From contig NZ_CP139979.1 of NCBI RefSeq assembly GCF_034424525.1, forward strand, positions 5,045,501 to 5,109,500: DNA of 64,000 bases, in the 5' to 3' direction. A program made the translations under genes and the position numbers. Shown one piece after another: positions 19,423-28,794 of the stretch. Each line of letters starts with the position of its first letter. The first letter of the stretch is position 1. Origin of the DNA: Sphingobium yanoikuyae (lineage in GTDB: Bacteria; Pseudomonadota; Alphaproteobacteria; Sphingomonadales; Sphingomonadaceae). The notes beneath the pieces were generated by a model. That model searched no databases, was not told where the DNA came from, and was given only the letters and a program-made list of their open reading frames with translations.

Positions 19423-20724
19423 TCAGGGCGTGGCGCTGGTGCGCCGCGCCCACCAGTAGAAGGGCAGGCCGCCTGCCATCAGCAGGAAGCTGGCGCCGCT
19501 GGGAATGAGGCCCGCACCCCATAAAGTCCAGCAGGCATAGGCGAGGCCAATCGCCGCCGCTGGCACGGCAATCCGCAGCCGCAGCGCGGCCAGCGCACAG
19601 CCCACATAGAGCCACAGGGTCGCCGATGTCGCGAGCAACGCCATGGCGGTGAACAAGGCCACCAGCCCCTGCAGGCTGTTGGCGACCAGCAGCAGGCTGG
19701 CAAGGATGCTCGACAATATCAGTCCGCGCACCGGCGTGCCGCGCGCATCCGTGCCCGCCAGCCAGGCCGGCAGTTCGCCGGCGCGCGCCATCGCCAGCGG
19801 CACTTCGCCTTGCAGCAAGGTCCAGCCATTGAGCGCGCCAAGGCAGCTGATGACGACGAAGGTCGCGATCAGGCTGGCGGGACCGGCCGACCAATAATGG
19901 GTGACATAGGCGCCGAAGGGCGATCCGGTCTGGCTTTCCGCGCCGGGCAAGGTGAGGGCGATGCCGGAACAGACGAACAGATAGAGCAGGCCGGTGATCG
20001 CCGTGCCGATCATCGTTGCGCGCGGGACGGTGCGGGCGGGATCCTTGACCTTGTCGGCGGCGACCGAGGCCGATTCAAAACCGAGCAGTGCCCACAGTGT
20101 CAGCGCGGCGGCGGCGGTGATGCCGCTGCCGGTAAAGCCCTGGGCTGGGAAGGGCACGATTTCCGCCGTGCCGCGCCCGATCGTCAGCGCCAGCAGCACC
20201 AGCACGACCAGGATCGGCACGACCTTGATGATCGTCGTCACCAATTGCGCCGTGCCGGCGGCATGGGCGCCGCGCAGGTTGATCGCGGTGGTCAGCCAGA
20301 TGAAGCCGATCGAGCAGAGCGCGCCCATGCCCGGCCGGTTCAGCACCGGCAGCAGGCTGGACAGGTTGGCGGTGGCCGCGACCGCGATCGTGACATTGGT
20401 GATGATGATCGACAGCCAGTAGATCCAGCCGATCGCAAAGCCGGCCAACGGACCATAGGCGCGCGCGCTCATCTGCGCGGCATTGGCGTCGGGCATGGCG
20501 ACGGTCAGCCGGGCGATCACGAAGGCGAGGATCAAGGAGCCGGCGATGGTGAAGACCCAGGCGGCAACCGCATCCCAGCCGAAGGGGGCGAGCGCAGCGG
20601 GCAGCAGGAACACGCCCGATCCGATCATATTGCCCATGACGAGCGCGATGCAGGCGGCCAGCCCCAGCGTCCGCACCGGGCGGTGGGGGATCACATCCTG
20701 TGCCGGCGGCGGGCTGTCCATCAT
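19423..20724 (-). CDS. APC-family amino acid permease (AdiC-like)
   Basis: A 433-residue membrane protein with about 12 hydrophobic helices. The first helix carries the APC glycine-rich motif MGNMIGSGVFLLP, and WALLGFESASVAADKVKDPART matches the helix 6 region of arginine/agmatine antiporter-type APC transporters. It should sit in the inner membrane and move an amino acid or amine; the substrate cannot be told. It is convergent with dnaJ. Confidence 0.88.
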   Translation of the reverse strand: MMDSPPPAQDVIPHRPVRTLGLAACIALVMGNMIGSGVFLLPAALAPFGWDAVAAWVFTIAGSLILAFVIARLTVAMPDANAAQMSARAYGPLAGFAIGWIYWLSIIITNVTIAVAATANLSSLLPVLNRPGMGALCSIGFIWLTTAINLRGAHAAGTAQLVTTIIKVVPILVVLVLLALTIGRGTAEIVPFPAQGFTGSGITAAAALTLWALLGFESASVAADKVKDPARTVPRATMIGTAITGLLYLFVCSGIALTLPGAESQTGSPFGAYVTHYWSAGPASLIATFVVISCLGALNGWTLLQGEVPLAMARAGELPAWLAGTDARGTPVRGLILSSILASLLLVANSLQGLVALFTAMALLATSATLWLYVGCALAALRLRIAVPAAAIGLAYACWTLWGAGLIPSGASFLLMAGGLPFYWWARRTSATP

Positions 20725-20843
20725 CCCTGTCTATCGGTGAAAACGGGGCAGGGCCAGAGCGGATCGTTGCGCCTTCGTTCGGACTTGCATGGCGGCGCGC
20801 ATCGGGTGATCCTTGGTCAAGAATAGAGCAGGAGAGCCGGGAC

Positions 20844-21728
20844 ATGCGACCGATCGCGATAGGCGTATTGATGCTTCTGTCCTCGTCACTTGTCGCGGCC
20901 GATGCGGATGATCCGATCGTCGTCACTGCCGCCAAGCTGCGCAAGGTCGGTATCGACTATGATGTGCGCGGCCGCGATCTTGTCCGCTGCACGATCACGC
21001 GCAGCAGCGGCGAGGATCGGGTCGATCAGGCGATGTGCGAGTTCGTGCGCCAGTGCGTCGCCGATGGTCATGGCCGACGGCGCGAGGCACAGGCCTGCGT
21101 CAGCGACCGGATCGCGGCGCTGGTCGATGCGGATATGGAGGCGGAGGATGTGGTCCTCGTTCGTCCCGCGGCGCTGGAACAGGCGCGACAACCGGTGGCT
21201 TCGGTCGCGCTGCCCGGTCCGCAGATCAGCCTGCCGCCGGCCGAGCGGGATGCGGACATCCTCGTCACCGGATCGCGCTACCGGATCAGGCCGGGCCTGT
21301 GGGAGATCGAGAAGGGGCGGATATTCAGCCAGACGCGGGGGCTTCCAACGACTGGCCCCCGCCCGTCACGGGCGCCGCCGCCGCCGCCACCGGGCTATCG
21401 CTATCAGCTATGCCTCAGCCGCAGTGATGCGGAGACATTGCGGCAATTTGTCGACGATCATTTCGAGCGCGAGGGACACCAGGGCTGCATGATGGCGCGC
21501 ATGGAGGTGGAGGAGGGGCGGCTGAGTGTCACCCGCTCCTGTCCTTCACGTTATGGCACGATCGATATGCGATTGAGCGCGCAGTTGACGGCAGAGCGGA
21601 TTGAAGGGGTGATGCTCGCCAACACCGACACCGGTCGTTTTCAAACCGAGGGCCGCTATCTGCTCAATGGTCGCCGCATCGGCGAATGCCCGCCCTCCCG
21701 GCCCGAAGGCGCGGCAGGGCGGGATTAA
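20844..21728 (+). CDS. Secreted protein with possible DUF3617-like C-terminal part
   Basis: A 294-residue exported protein: MRPIAIGVLMLLSSSLVAADA is a signal peptide. Residues 20-110 hold a cysteine-containing region (VRCTITRS, MCEFVRQCVADG). A proline-rich linker (PSRAPPPPPPGY) precedes a second part with GLWEIEKGRIF, YQLCLSRSDA and GCMMARMEVEEGRLSVTRSC, which resembles DUF3617. ATG 20844 follows GGAG at suitable spacing. Function unknown; it stands alone. Confidence 0.75.
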   Translation: MRPIAIGVLMLLSSSLVAADADDPIVVTAAKLRKVGIDYDVRGRDLVRCTITRSSGEDRVDQAMCEFVRQCVADGHGRRREAQACVSDRIAALVDADMEAEDVVLVRPAALEQARQPVASVALPGPQISLPPAERDADILVTGSRYRIRPGLWEIEKGRIFSQTRGLPTTGPRPSRAPPPPPPGYRYQLCLSRSDAETLRQFVDDHFEREGHQGCMMARMEVEEGRLSVTRSCPSRYGTIDMRLSAQLTAERIEGVMLANTDTGRFQTEGRYLLNGRRIGECPPSRPEGAAGRD

Positions 21729-21734
21729 GCCTGA

Positions 21735-23537
21735 TTAGGCCGCCAGGAACATGTCCGGGTCGAGCGCCATCAACGTGTCGGCGCCGCCCTCGATCTTGCG
21801 ACGGAGCGAACCGGCGTCGGGCATGATGCGCTCGGCAAAGAAGCGCGCGGTGACCAGCTTGGCTTCCAGGAAGCCGGCATCGCCTTCGCCCGCGTCGAGC
21901 AGGCCGGTGGCGGCCTTCGCCATGCGCAGCCACATCAGGCCGGTGGCGACGATGCCCAGGATGTGCATGTAATGATGCGCGCCGGCCCCGGCATTGTCGG
22001 GGTTCTTCATCGCGTTCTGCATCAGCCACATGGTCGCCGCTTCAAGCTGGCCCTTGGCCTTTTCGAGCGCATCGGCGAAGCTCGCCAGCTTCTCGTTGGT
22101 CTTGGCCTCGGCGATTTCGGTGGCCAGGATCTTGAGGAAGGCCTGGAGCGCGCGGCCGCCATTCATCGGCAGCTTGCGGCCGACCAGGTCCATCGCCTGC
22201 ACGCCATTGGTGCCTTCGTAGATCTGGGCGATGCGGGCGTCGCGGACATACTGCTCGACACCATTTTCCCAGATATAGCCATGGCCGCCGAAGACCTGCT
22301 GGCTCGACACCGCAACGTCGAAGCCCTTGTCGGTGCCATAGCCCTTGATCACCGGGGTCAGCAGCTGCAGCAGATCGTCGGCCGCCTGGCGCTCTTCCTC
22401 GGTCGCGGCGCTGTGCGACAGGTCATGCTGCAATGCGCCCCACAGGATCAGCGCGCGCAGGCCTTCGGTCAGCGCCTTGCCTTCCATCAGCATGCGGCGG
22501 ACATCGGGGTGGACGAACAGCGTGTCGGCCTTTTCTTCCGGCTCCTTGGGGCCGGTGAGTGCGCGGCCCTGGCGACGGTCCTTGGCGTAATGGACGGCGT
22601 TCTGGAACGCGATCTCGCCCTGGCCCAGGCCCTGCAGGCCAACGCCCAGGCGCGCGGCGTTCATCATGATGAACATGGCGGCCAGGCCCTTATTCTCCTC
22701 GCCGACCAGCCAGCCCTTGGCGCCGTCATAGTTCATGACGCAGGTGGCGTTGCCGTGGATGCCCATCTTATGTTCGAGCGAGCCGCAGGACACGGCATTG
22801 CGGTCGCCCAGCGAGCCGTCTTCATTGACGATGAACTTGGGCACGACGAACAGCGAGATGCCCTTGCTGCTGTCGGGGGCGCCCGGCGTCTTGGCGAGGA
22901 CGAGGTGGATGATATTCTCCGCCAGGTCATGTTCGCCGGCCGAGATGAAGATCTTGGTGCCGCTGATCGCGAAGCTGCCATCGCCGTTCGGCACGGCCTT
23001 GGTCTTGATGAGGCCGAGGTCCGTGCCGGAATGCGGCTCGGTCAGGTTCATCGTGCCGGTCCAGACGCCCGACACCATGTTGGGCAGATAGGTGGCCTTC
23101 TGCTCCTCGCTGCCCTTGGCGATCAGCGCGGCGATCGCGCCGGCGGTCAGGCCATGATACATTTCGAACGCCTGGTTGGCCGACAGCACATATTCGGTGA
23201 CGGCGGTGGCGACGACATTGGGCAGGCCCTGGCCGCCAAATTCGGTCGGCGCGTGCAGCGTGGTCCAGCCGCCCTCGACAAACTGGTCATAGGCCGCCTT
23301 GAAGCCGGTCGGCGTGGTGACGCTGCCGTCGGCATGACGGGTGCAGCCTTCCTTGTCGCCCACGGCGTTGATTGGGAACAGCACTTCCGAAGCGATCTTG
23401 CCGCCTTCGGTCAGGATCGCCTCGACCAGGTCGGGGGTCGCATTCTCGAAACCGGGCAGATTGGCGTAGCGTTCCAGCCCGACGACATGGTCGAGCACGA
23501 AGCGGGTGTCGCGGACAGGGGCGTTGTAGCTGGGCAT
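21735..23537 (-). CDS. Acyl-CoA dehydrogenase, DmdC-like long form
   Basis: A 600-residue FAD-dependent acyl-CoA dehydrogenase, longer than the usual 380-400 because of the C-terminal domain found in 3-methylmercaptopropionyl-CoA dehydrogenase (DmdC)-like proteins. FAD-binding and core segments include [17 protein letters not shown] and [13 protein letters not shown]. The catalytic base region is [17 protein letters not shown]. It introduces a trans-2 double bond in an acyl-CoA. The adjacent MerR gene on the same strand (57 bp upstream) is a common partner and likely regulator. Confidence 0.93.
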   Translation of the reverse strand: MPSYNAPVRDTRFVLDHVVGLERYANLPGFENATPDLVEAILTEGGKIASEVLFPINAVGDKEGCTRHADGSVTTPTGFKAAYDQFVEGGWTTLHAPTEFGGQGLPNVVATAVTEYVLSANQAFEMYHGLTAGAIAALIAKGSEEQKATYLPNMVSGVWTGTMNLTEPHSGTDLGLIKTKAVPNGDGSFAISGTKIFISAGEHDLAENIIHLVLAKTPGAPDSSKGISLFVVPKFIVNEDGSLGDRNAVSCGSLEHKMGIHGNATCVMNYDGAKGWLVGEENKGLAAMFIMMNAARLGVGLQGLGQGEIAFQNAVHYAKDRRQGRALTGPKEPEEKADTLFVHPDVRRMLMEGKALTEGLRALILWGALQHDLSHSAATEEERQAADDLLQLLTPVIKGYGTDKGFDVAVSSQQVFGGHGYIWENGVEQYVRDARIAQIYEGTNGVQAMDLVGRKLPMNGGRALQAFLKILATEIAEAKTNEKLASFADALEKAKGQLEAATMWLMQNAMKNPDNAGAGAHHYMHILGIVATGLMWLRMAKAATGLLDAGEGDAGFLEAKLVTARFFAERIMPDAGSLRRKIEGGADTLMALDPDMFLAA

Positions 23538-23594
23538 GAATCTTCTCCAGGCGTTTTTGTTCTGCTGCGGGGGAGCCGACGATGCGGCTCCGGC

Positions 23595-24002
23595 TTATTT
23601 CTCGATCGTTCCGATGAAGCTCGCCAGTTCGGCGATGGCGGCATCGATATCGTCCTTCTGGCGGGTCAGAAGGTCGATGCGCGCGCGGCACTTGTCGATC
23701 GTCACGCGGCGCTGTTCCTCATGCCCCTCGTCGGCGTCATAGAGGTCGATCATCTCGCGAATATCGTTGAGGCTGAAGCCCACGCGCTTGCCGCGCAGGA
23801 TCCAGGCGAGGCGGGCGCGGTCGCGGCGCGAATAGACGCGGGCCAGACCCTGGCGCTCCGGTGCGATCAGCCCTTCATCCTCATAGAAGCGCAGGGCACG
23901 GGCGGTGACGCCGAACTCCTCGCTGAGGTCGGTGATGCTGTAGCTCTGCTGGTCACGGTCATCGGGAAGCTCGATGCCGGCAATGCTGGTGCGCGTGTTC
24001 AT
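23595..24002 (-). CDS. MerR-family transcriptional regulator (LiuR-like)
   Basis: A 135-residue MerR regulator. The winged helix-turn-helix is YSITDLSEEFGVTARALRFY followed by EDEGLIAPERQGLARVYSRRDRARL, then a coiled coil ending in FIGTIEK. There is no cysteine pattern for metal sensing, so it fits the LiuR-like group that controls acyl-CoA and branched-chain amino acid catabolism. The start at 24002 (MNTRTS) is taken; an ATG two codons upstream is possible. It precedes the acyl-CoA dehydrogenase and is divergent from the flavoprotein gene. Confidence 0.88.
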   Translation of the reverse strand: MNTRTSIAGIELPDDRDQQSYSITDLSEEFGVTARALRFYEDEGLIAPERQGLARVYSRRDRARLAWILRGKRVGFSLNDIREMIDLYDADEGHEEQRRVTIDKCRARIDLLTRQKDDIDAAIAELASFIGTIEK

Positions 24003-24120
24003 GAGCAAAGACTATGACGGCTTTACGTTTACGTCAAGGTTAGAAGATGCGCAGGGCGATCGGCCGTGCCACGGCCTCGGGGAATAGCATTTCGGGCGAT
24101 TTGCGACTATGGGCGGCGCC

Positions 24121-25743
24121 ATGATCCGTCTTTCCGGTTTGAAATTGCCCCTCGACCATCCGGCCGAGGCGATGCCCGTCGCCATCTGCGAACGCCTGGG
24201 GCTGGAGCCGCAGCAATTGCTTGGCCACAGCGTTGTGCGGCGCGGCAATGATGCGCGCCGCCGCAGCGCGATCCAACTGGTCTATACGCTCGACATCGAC
24301 GTGGCCGACGAGGCCGCGGTGCTGGAGCGCTTTGCCAAGGACCATGATGTCCGGCCGACGCCCGACACCAGCTACAAGTTCGTCGCCCATGTGCCCGACG
24401 GCTGGCAGGGCAAGCGCCCGGTGGTGATCGGGGCCGGGCCGTGCGGCCTGTTCGCCGGCCTGATCCTGGCGCAGATGGGATTCAAGCCGATCATCCTCGA
24501 TCGCGGCAAGGTGGTGCGCGAGCGGACCAAGGACACCTGGGGCCTGTGGCGCCGGGCCGAACTCAACCCCGATTCCAACGTCCAGTTCGGCGAAGGCGGC
24601 GCCGGCACCTTCTCCGACGGCAAGCTTTATTGCCGGGTCAAGGATCCCCGCTTCCTGGGCCGCAAGGTGCTGGAGGAATTTGTCGCCGCCGGCGCGCCCG
24701 ACGATATCTTGTGGGAGGCGCACCCCCATATCGGCACTTTCCGCCTGGTTTCGATGGTCGAAGCGATGCGCAAGCAGATCGAGTCGCTGGGCGGCGAATA
24801 TCGCTGGCAGCACCGCGTCGATGACCTAGTGCTGGAACGGCAGGGCGACGGCACGCAGAAGTTGCGCGGGCTGGTGCTGCACGACGGCAGCGTGATCGAG
24901 GCCGACCATGTCGTGATGGCGGTGGGCCACAGCGCCCGCCCGACCTTCGCGATGCTGCACGGCAAGGGCGTGCATATCGAACCCAAGCCCTTCTCGATCG
25001 GCGTGCGGATCGAGCATCCGCAAAGCTGGGTCGACAAGGCGCGCTATGGCAATTGCGCTGGCCATCCCGACCTGGGCGCGGCCGCCTATAGCCTCGCCCA
25101 TCATTGCGCCAATGGCCGCACCGTCTACAGTTTCTGCATGTGTCCGGGTGGCCGGGTGGTCGCCGCCACCTCGGAAGAAGGCCGCGTCGTCACCAATGGC
25201 ATGAGCCAGTATAGCCGGGCCGAATTCAACGCCAATTCGGGGCTGGTCGTCGGCATCGATCCGGCGCGCGATTTTCCCGAGGGGCCGCTGGCCGGAATCG
25301 AACTGCAGCGCCATTGGGAAAGCCTGGCCTATGTCGCGGGCGGTTCTTCCTACTGGGCGCCGGGGCAGACGGTCGGCGACTTCCTCGCGCGTCGGCCTTC
25401 GACCCAGCTGGGATCGGTCGTGCCGTCCTACAAGCCGGGGGTCACGCCGACCGATCTATCGCTCTGCCTGCCCGACTATGTGATCGAGGCGTTCCATGAG
25501 GCGCTGCCGGCCTTTGGTCGCCAGATCGCCCGCTATGACGATCCCGATGCGGTGATGACCGGCGTGGAAACCCGCACCTCCTCGCCGATCCGCATCACGC
25601 GCGGCAAGGATTTTCAGAGCCTCAACGTTGCCGGCCTCTACCCGGCGGGTGAGGGCGCGGGCTATGCCGGGGGTATCCTCTCGGCGGCGATCGACGGCAT
25701 CAAGGTGGCCGAGGCGGTGGCGGTTCAGATGGTCCAGTCCTGA
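24121..25743 (+). CDS. COG2509-type FAD-dependent dehydrogenase
   Basis: A 540-residue flavoprotein. After a 90-residue N-terminal domain comes the Rossmann motif VVIGAGPCGLFAGLILA, then NVQFGEGGAGTFSDGKLYCR, a signature of the COG2509 family (distantly similar to GidA/HI0933-type flavoproteins). The C-terminus has GLYPAGEGAGYAGGILSAA, a second FAD contact. Substrate unknown. An alternative ATG lies four codons upstream (24109). It has no partner in an operon: 118 bp separate it from the next gene. Confidence 0.87.
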   Translation: MIRLSGLKLPLDHPAEAMPVAICERLGLEPQQLLGHSVVRRGNDARRRSAIQLVYTLDIDVADEAAVLERFAKDHDVRPTPDTSYKFVAHVPDGWQGKRPVVIGAGPCGLFAGLILAQMGFKPIILDRGKVVRERTKDTWGLWRRAELNPDSNVQFGEGGAGTFSDGKLYCRVKDPRFLGRKVLEEFVAAGAPDDILWEAHPHIGTFRLVSMVEAMRKQIESLGGEYRWQHRVDDLVLERQGDGTQKLRGLVLHDGSVIEADHVVMAVGHSARPTFAMLHGKGVHIEPKPFSIGVRIEHPQSWVDKARYGNCAGHPDLGAAAYSLAHHCANGRTVYSFCMCPGGRVVAATSEEGRVVTNGMSQYSRAEFNANSGLVVGIDPARDFPEGPLAGIELQRHWESLAYVAGGSSYWAPGQTVGDFLARRPSTQLGSVVPSYKPGVTPTDLSLCLPDYVIEAFHEALPAFGRQIARYDDPDAVMTGVETRTSSPIRITRGKDFQSLNVAGLYPAGEGAGYAGGILSAAIDGIKVAEAVAVQMVQS

Positions 25744-25861
25744 TCTGCGACGGGTTTGACATCGCCCGGTCATGAAGCCGTCACGGCCCTGACCCGTCTT
25801 CGTCCCTTCGGCGTCATCGCACCGTCAATCCAGCGTAACGGGCGCGCGTTATTGCGGCGCC

Positions 25862-26893
25862 ATGCTGAACCCGATCGACCGTTGCATGCGCATCTCCCCG
25901 GCCGACAAGGCCCGGCTGCGCCTCCTGTTCCTGGCCAAGCATGCCTGCAAGGGCGGCGGCGCCGACAGCGTGGATGGCAATCATGCCGTCTATCATCATG
26001 AGATGCGATCGACGCTGGAGGCGATCGGCCTCCATGTCGCGGTCGCCGACAGCTATGATGCGCTGTTCGACAAGCCCGATGTCGACTTCGTCGTCACCCT
26101 GCTCAATCGCGGGGGATTCCAGAATAGCGAGATGCTGGCGCCGCTCCTGCTGTCCTGGCGCGGTGTGCCCTTCCTGGGGGCAAGCCCGATCGTCCGTGGC
26201 GTGTCCGACGACAAATATCTCTCCAAGCTGATCGCCCGCGCCCATGGCGTGCCGACCATGCCAGCGCGCATCCTGCGCCGCGGCGCGATGCCGGCCGGCC
26301 CGGAATTTCAGGCGGAACGGCTGGTGGTGAAGCCCAACGCGTCCTCGGCCTCCTGGGGCCTCGCAATGGTCGACAGCTGGGCGGAGGCCCATGCCCATGC
26401 CGATCATCTCCATGGCCTGGGCCATGACGTGCTGGTCGAGGCCTGGGCGCCCTTGCTCGACGTGGCCGTGCCGGTCGTCGGCGGCAGCGGTGGCCAGCCC
26501 TGGATTCTCCCGCCGATGATGTATGTGCCGGCCGATCCGCATCGCGAACGCAGCTATGAGGAGAAGCGCGGCTTGATCGATGCGGGCGATGATCCGCTGA
26601 TCCTGGTCGAGGACCATGACCTGCGGACGCGGCTGGAGGATATGACCCGCCGCCTGCTGCCCGAACTCTGGCCGTTCGACTATGGCCGGTTCGAGTATCG
26701 CTACGATCCGGCGTCGGGCGAGCTGCTGTTCATGGAAGTGAACCTGTCCTGCAATCTCTGGTCGAAAAAGACGATCTCGCGCTCTGCCGCGTCGATGGGC
26801 GTCGATCATCAGAGCCTGGTCGAAACCATCGTCGCGCACAGCCTGGCCCGCCATGGCCTGCTGACCGGAATGCCGGTGCTGGAGGCCGCCTGA
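25862..26893 (+). CDS. ATP-grasp ligase (D-Ala-D-Ala ligase-like)
   Basis: A 343-residue ATP-grasp protein. Signs are the N-terminal LRLLFLAKHACKGGG segment, LLSWRGVPFLGASPIVRGVSD with DKYLSKLIARAHGVPTMPA (domain preceding the ATP-binding site), LVVKPNASSASWGLAMVD (ATP-binding lysine strand), and the metal-binding end LLFMEVNLSCNLWSKKTISR. It should join a carboxylate to an amine or other nucleophile through an acyl phosphate. First gene of a four-gene operon: its stop overlaps the next start (TGATG). The substrate is unknown. Confidence 0.82.
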   Translation: MLNPIDRCMRISPADKARLRLLFLAKHACKGGGADSVDGNHAVYHHEMRSTLEAIGLHVAVADSYDALFDKPDVDFVVTLLNRGGFQNSEMLAPLLLSWRGVPFLGASPIVRGVSDDKYLSKLIARAHGVPTMPARILRRGAMPAGPEFQAERLVVKPNASSASWGLAMVDSWAEAHAHADHLHGLGHDVLVEAWAPLLDVAVPVVGGSGGQPWILPPMMYVPADPHRERSYEEKRGLIDAGDDPLILVEDHDLRTRLEDMTRRLLPELWPFDYGRFEYRYDPASGELLFMEVNLSCNLWSKKTISRSAASMGVDHQSLVETIVAHSLARHGLLTGMPVLEAA

Positions 26894-27699
26894 TGCCCGG
26901 CACGGCAACGGCGCTGGTGCTTGCCGGCAAGCGCGACGGCGCAACCGATCCGCTCGCGCAGGCGGCGGGCGTTACCCATAAATGCCTGGTCCCGGTGGTC
27001 GGCCAGCCGATGTTGGTCCATGTGATCGAGGCGCTGGCGGCCAGTCCGCGCATTGGCGAGATCCGCGTCGCGATCGAGGATGTGGCGGTGCTCGACACCC
27101 TGCCGCAGCTGCGGGGGCTACGGAACACCGGGCGGCTGGTCGCGATTCCGGCCCGGCCCAATCTGGTTGATTCCGTGCTGGCGGCGACCGATGGCGCCCG
27201 CTTCCCGTTGCTCATCACCACCGCCGATAATGTGCTGCTGACGCCCGATGCCCTGGCCGAAATGCTGGACGGCTGCGCGGCGCAGGGTGCGAACGCCGCC
27301 GTCGCCTTCACCCGGCGCGCGTCGGTGCTGGCGGCGCATCCGCAGGGGCAACGCAAATTCTATCGCTTCGCCGACGACGAATTTTCCAACTGCAACACCT
27401 ATTGGCTGAAGGATGCAAAGGCGCTGGCGGCGGCCGAGACCTTCCGCTCGGGCGGGCAATTCGTGAAGCATCCGATGCGCATCATCGGCGCCTTCGGCCT
27501 GCTCAACCTGATCCGTTTCCGCTTCGGCATCGGCACGCTGGGCCAGGCCTTTGCGCGCTTCTCCCGCCGCTTCCGCATGGTGATCGCGCCGGTGATCCTG
27601 AGCGACGGCGCGGTCGCGATCGACGTCGACAATGCGCGCAGCCATGGCGTGGCAAGCGAATTGCTGGAGCGGCGGCTGGCACGGGTCGAGGCGGCCTGA
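26893..27699 (+). CDS. MobA-like nucleotidyltransferase (NTP transferase)
   Basis: A 268-residue protein with the nucleotidyltransferase fold. The start ATALVLAGKRDGATDPLAQA and KCLVPVVGQPMLVHVIEAL are a variant of the usual LAGG-x-R...K-P...G-P pattern, and LLITTADNVLLTPDALAEML holds the metal-binding aspartate region. It probably activates a sugar, polyol or acid phosphate as an NDP derivative. The glycine-poor first loop is unusual and may change nucleotide preference. Overlaps the preceding gene by one base and precedes the next by 3 bp. Confidence 0.8.
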   Translation: MPGTATALVLAGKRDGATDPLAQAAGVTHKCLVPVVGQPMLVHVIEALAASPRIGEIRVAIEDVAVLDTLPQLRGLRNTGRLVAIPARPNLVDSVLAATDGARFPLLITTADNVLLTPDALAEMLDGCAAQGANAAVAFTRRASVLAAHPQGQRKFYRFADDEFSNCNTYWLKDAKALAAAETFRSGGQFVKHPMRIIGAFGLLNLIRFRFGIGTLGQAFARFSRRFRMVIAPVILSDGAVAIDVDNARSHGVASELLERRLARVEAA

Positions 27700-27702
27700 C
27701 CC

Positions 27703-28794
27703 TTGTTCACGCTGCGTGCGCTGCCCCCGGCTGACGGCAATGTCCTGCTGGCGGCCTATCATGACGGATTGCGTCGCCACTGGCCGCTGGGCCGGCGAAC
27801 GGTTGCGCGGCTGATCGCGGCGAGCGGGCGCAGTGGCTGGGCGGCGTCGGAACGGCGCCTGCTGTGCGATGCGGTGCGGGCGCAGGGGATCAGCATGCGC
27901 GATCGCAAGGGGCTGCATCGGCTGCTCAATCCCGGTGCCTTCCCGGCCGAGGCCAATCCGCTCAAGAACAAGCAGCTTTTCGCCCGGAAAGCTGCTGCCG
28001 CCGGCTTGCCGCTGCCCGACAGCTTCACGCTGGAGACGAGTGATATCGCCAGCTGGCTGCATGGCCAGAGCGTCATCATCGCCAAGCCCAGCTACTGCTC
28101 CAAGGGGCAAGGCGTGGTGCGTTTCGCAAAGAAGGGCGGGCGCTGGGAAGGCGCGGAAGGGCCGATCGCCGACGATGCGCTGCGCGCGCGCCTGCTGGCG
28201 ATCTGGGCGGCCGGCGGGGTGATCCAGCGCTGCCTGGCCACCCATGAAGCGCTGGCGGACATGTCGCCGGGCGCGCTGCCGACCTTGCGGGTCGTTACCT
28301 GTCTGGACGAGGTCGGCACGCCCGAGGCCTGCGCGCTGGCGCTGCGCCTGTCTGCCGGCGGCGGGCGCCCTGTGGATAATTTCAACGCCGGCAATCTGGT
28401 GCTGTCGGTCGATGCCGACGGGCGCTGCGGCCCTGTGTGGCAGGCGGCACCGGACGGCGCGCCGATCCGCTTCGACCGGCATCCGCTGACCGGTGCGCCC
28501 ATTAGCGGCCGGCCGGTGCCCGATCTCGATGCCGCCGTGGCGCTGGCGTTGCGGGCGCATCTCGCCTTTCGATCGGGCTTTACCGTGATCGGCTGGGATA
28601 TTGGCCTGACGCCGGACGGCCCGGTGCTGGTCGAGGGCAACTGGAACCCCGGCACCGACATCATGCAACTGGTGAGCGGCCGGGGGCTGGCCGACAGCCG
28701 GCTGGGCGCGCTCTATTGCCATCATCTGCGCCATTTGCCGCCGCAGCGCTGGCAGGCGGCCGGCGCGATCGAGCGCGACGCGCGCCGGGCGTGA
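27703..28794 (+). CDS. Sugar-transfer-associated ATP-grasp protein
   Basis: A 363-residue protein of the ATP-grasp type associated with sugar transfer. Visible parts are NPLKNKQLFARKAAAAGLPL, VIIAKPSYCSKGQGVVRFA (ATP-binding strand and glycine loop) and the metal-site end TPDGPVLVEGNWNPGTDIMQ. The frame begins with TTG at 27703, the only start near the preceding stop; no ATG or GTG fits close by. It differs clearly from the first ATP-grasp gene, so the operon has two distinct ligases. Its stop overlaps the next start by 4 nt. Confidence 0.78.
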   Translation: MFTLRALPPADGNVLLAAYHDGLRRHWPLGRRTVARLIAASGRSGWAASERRLLCDAVRAQGISMRDRKGLHRLLNPGAFPAEANPLKNKQLFARKAAAAGLPLPDSFTLETSDIASWLHGQSVIIAKPSYCSKGQGVVRFAKKGGRWEGAEGPIADDALRARLLAIWAAGGVIQRCLATHEALADMSPGALPTLRVVTCLDEVGTPEACALALRLSAGGGRPVDNFNAGNLVLSVDADGRCGPVWQAAPDGAPIRFDRHPLTGAPISGRPVPDLDAAVALALRAHLAFRSGFTVIGWDIGLTPDGPVLVEGNWNPGTDIMQLVSGRGLADSRLGALYCHHLRHLPPQRWQAAGAIERDARRA

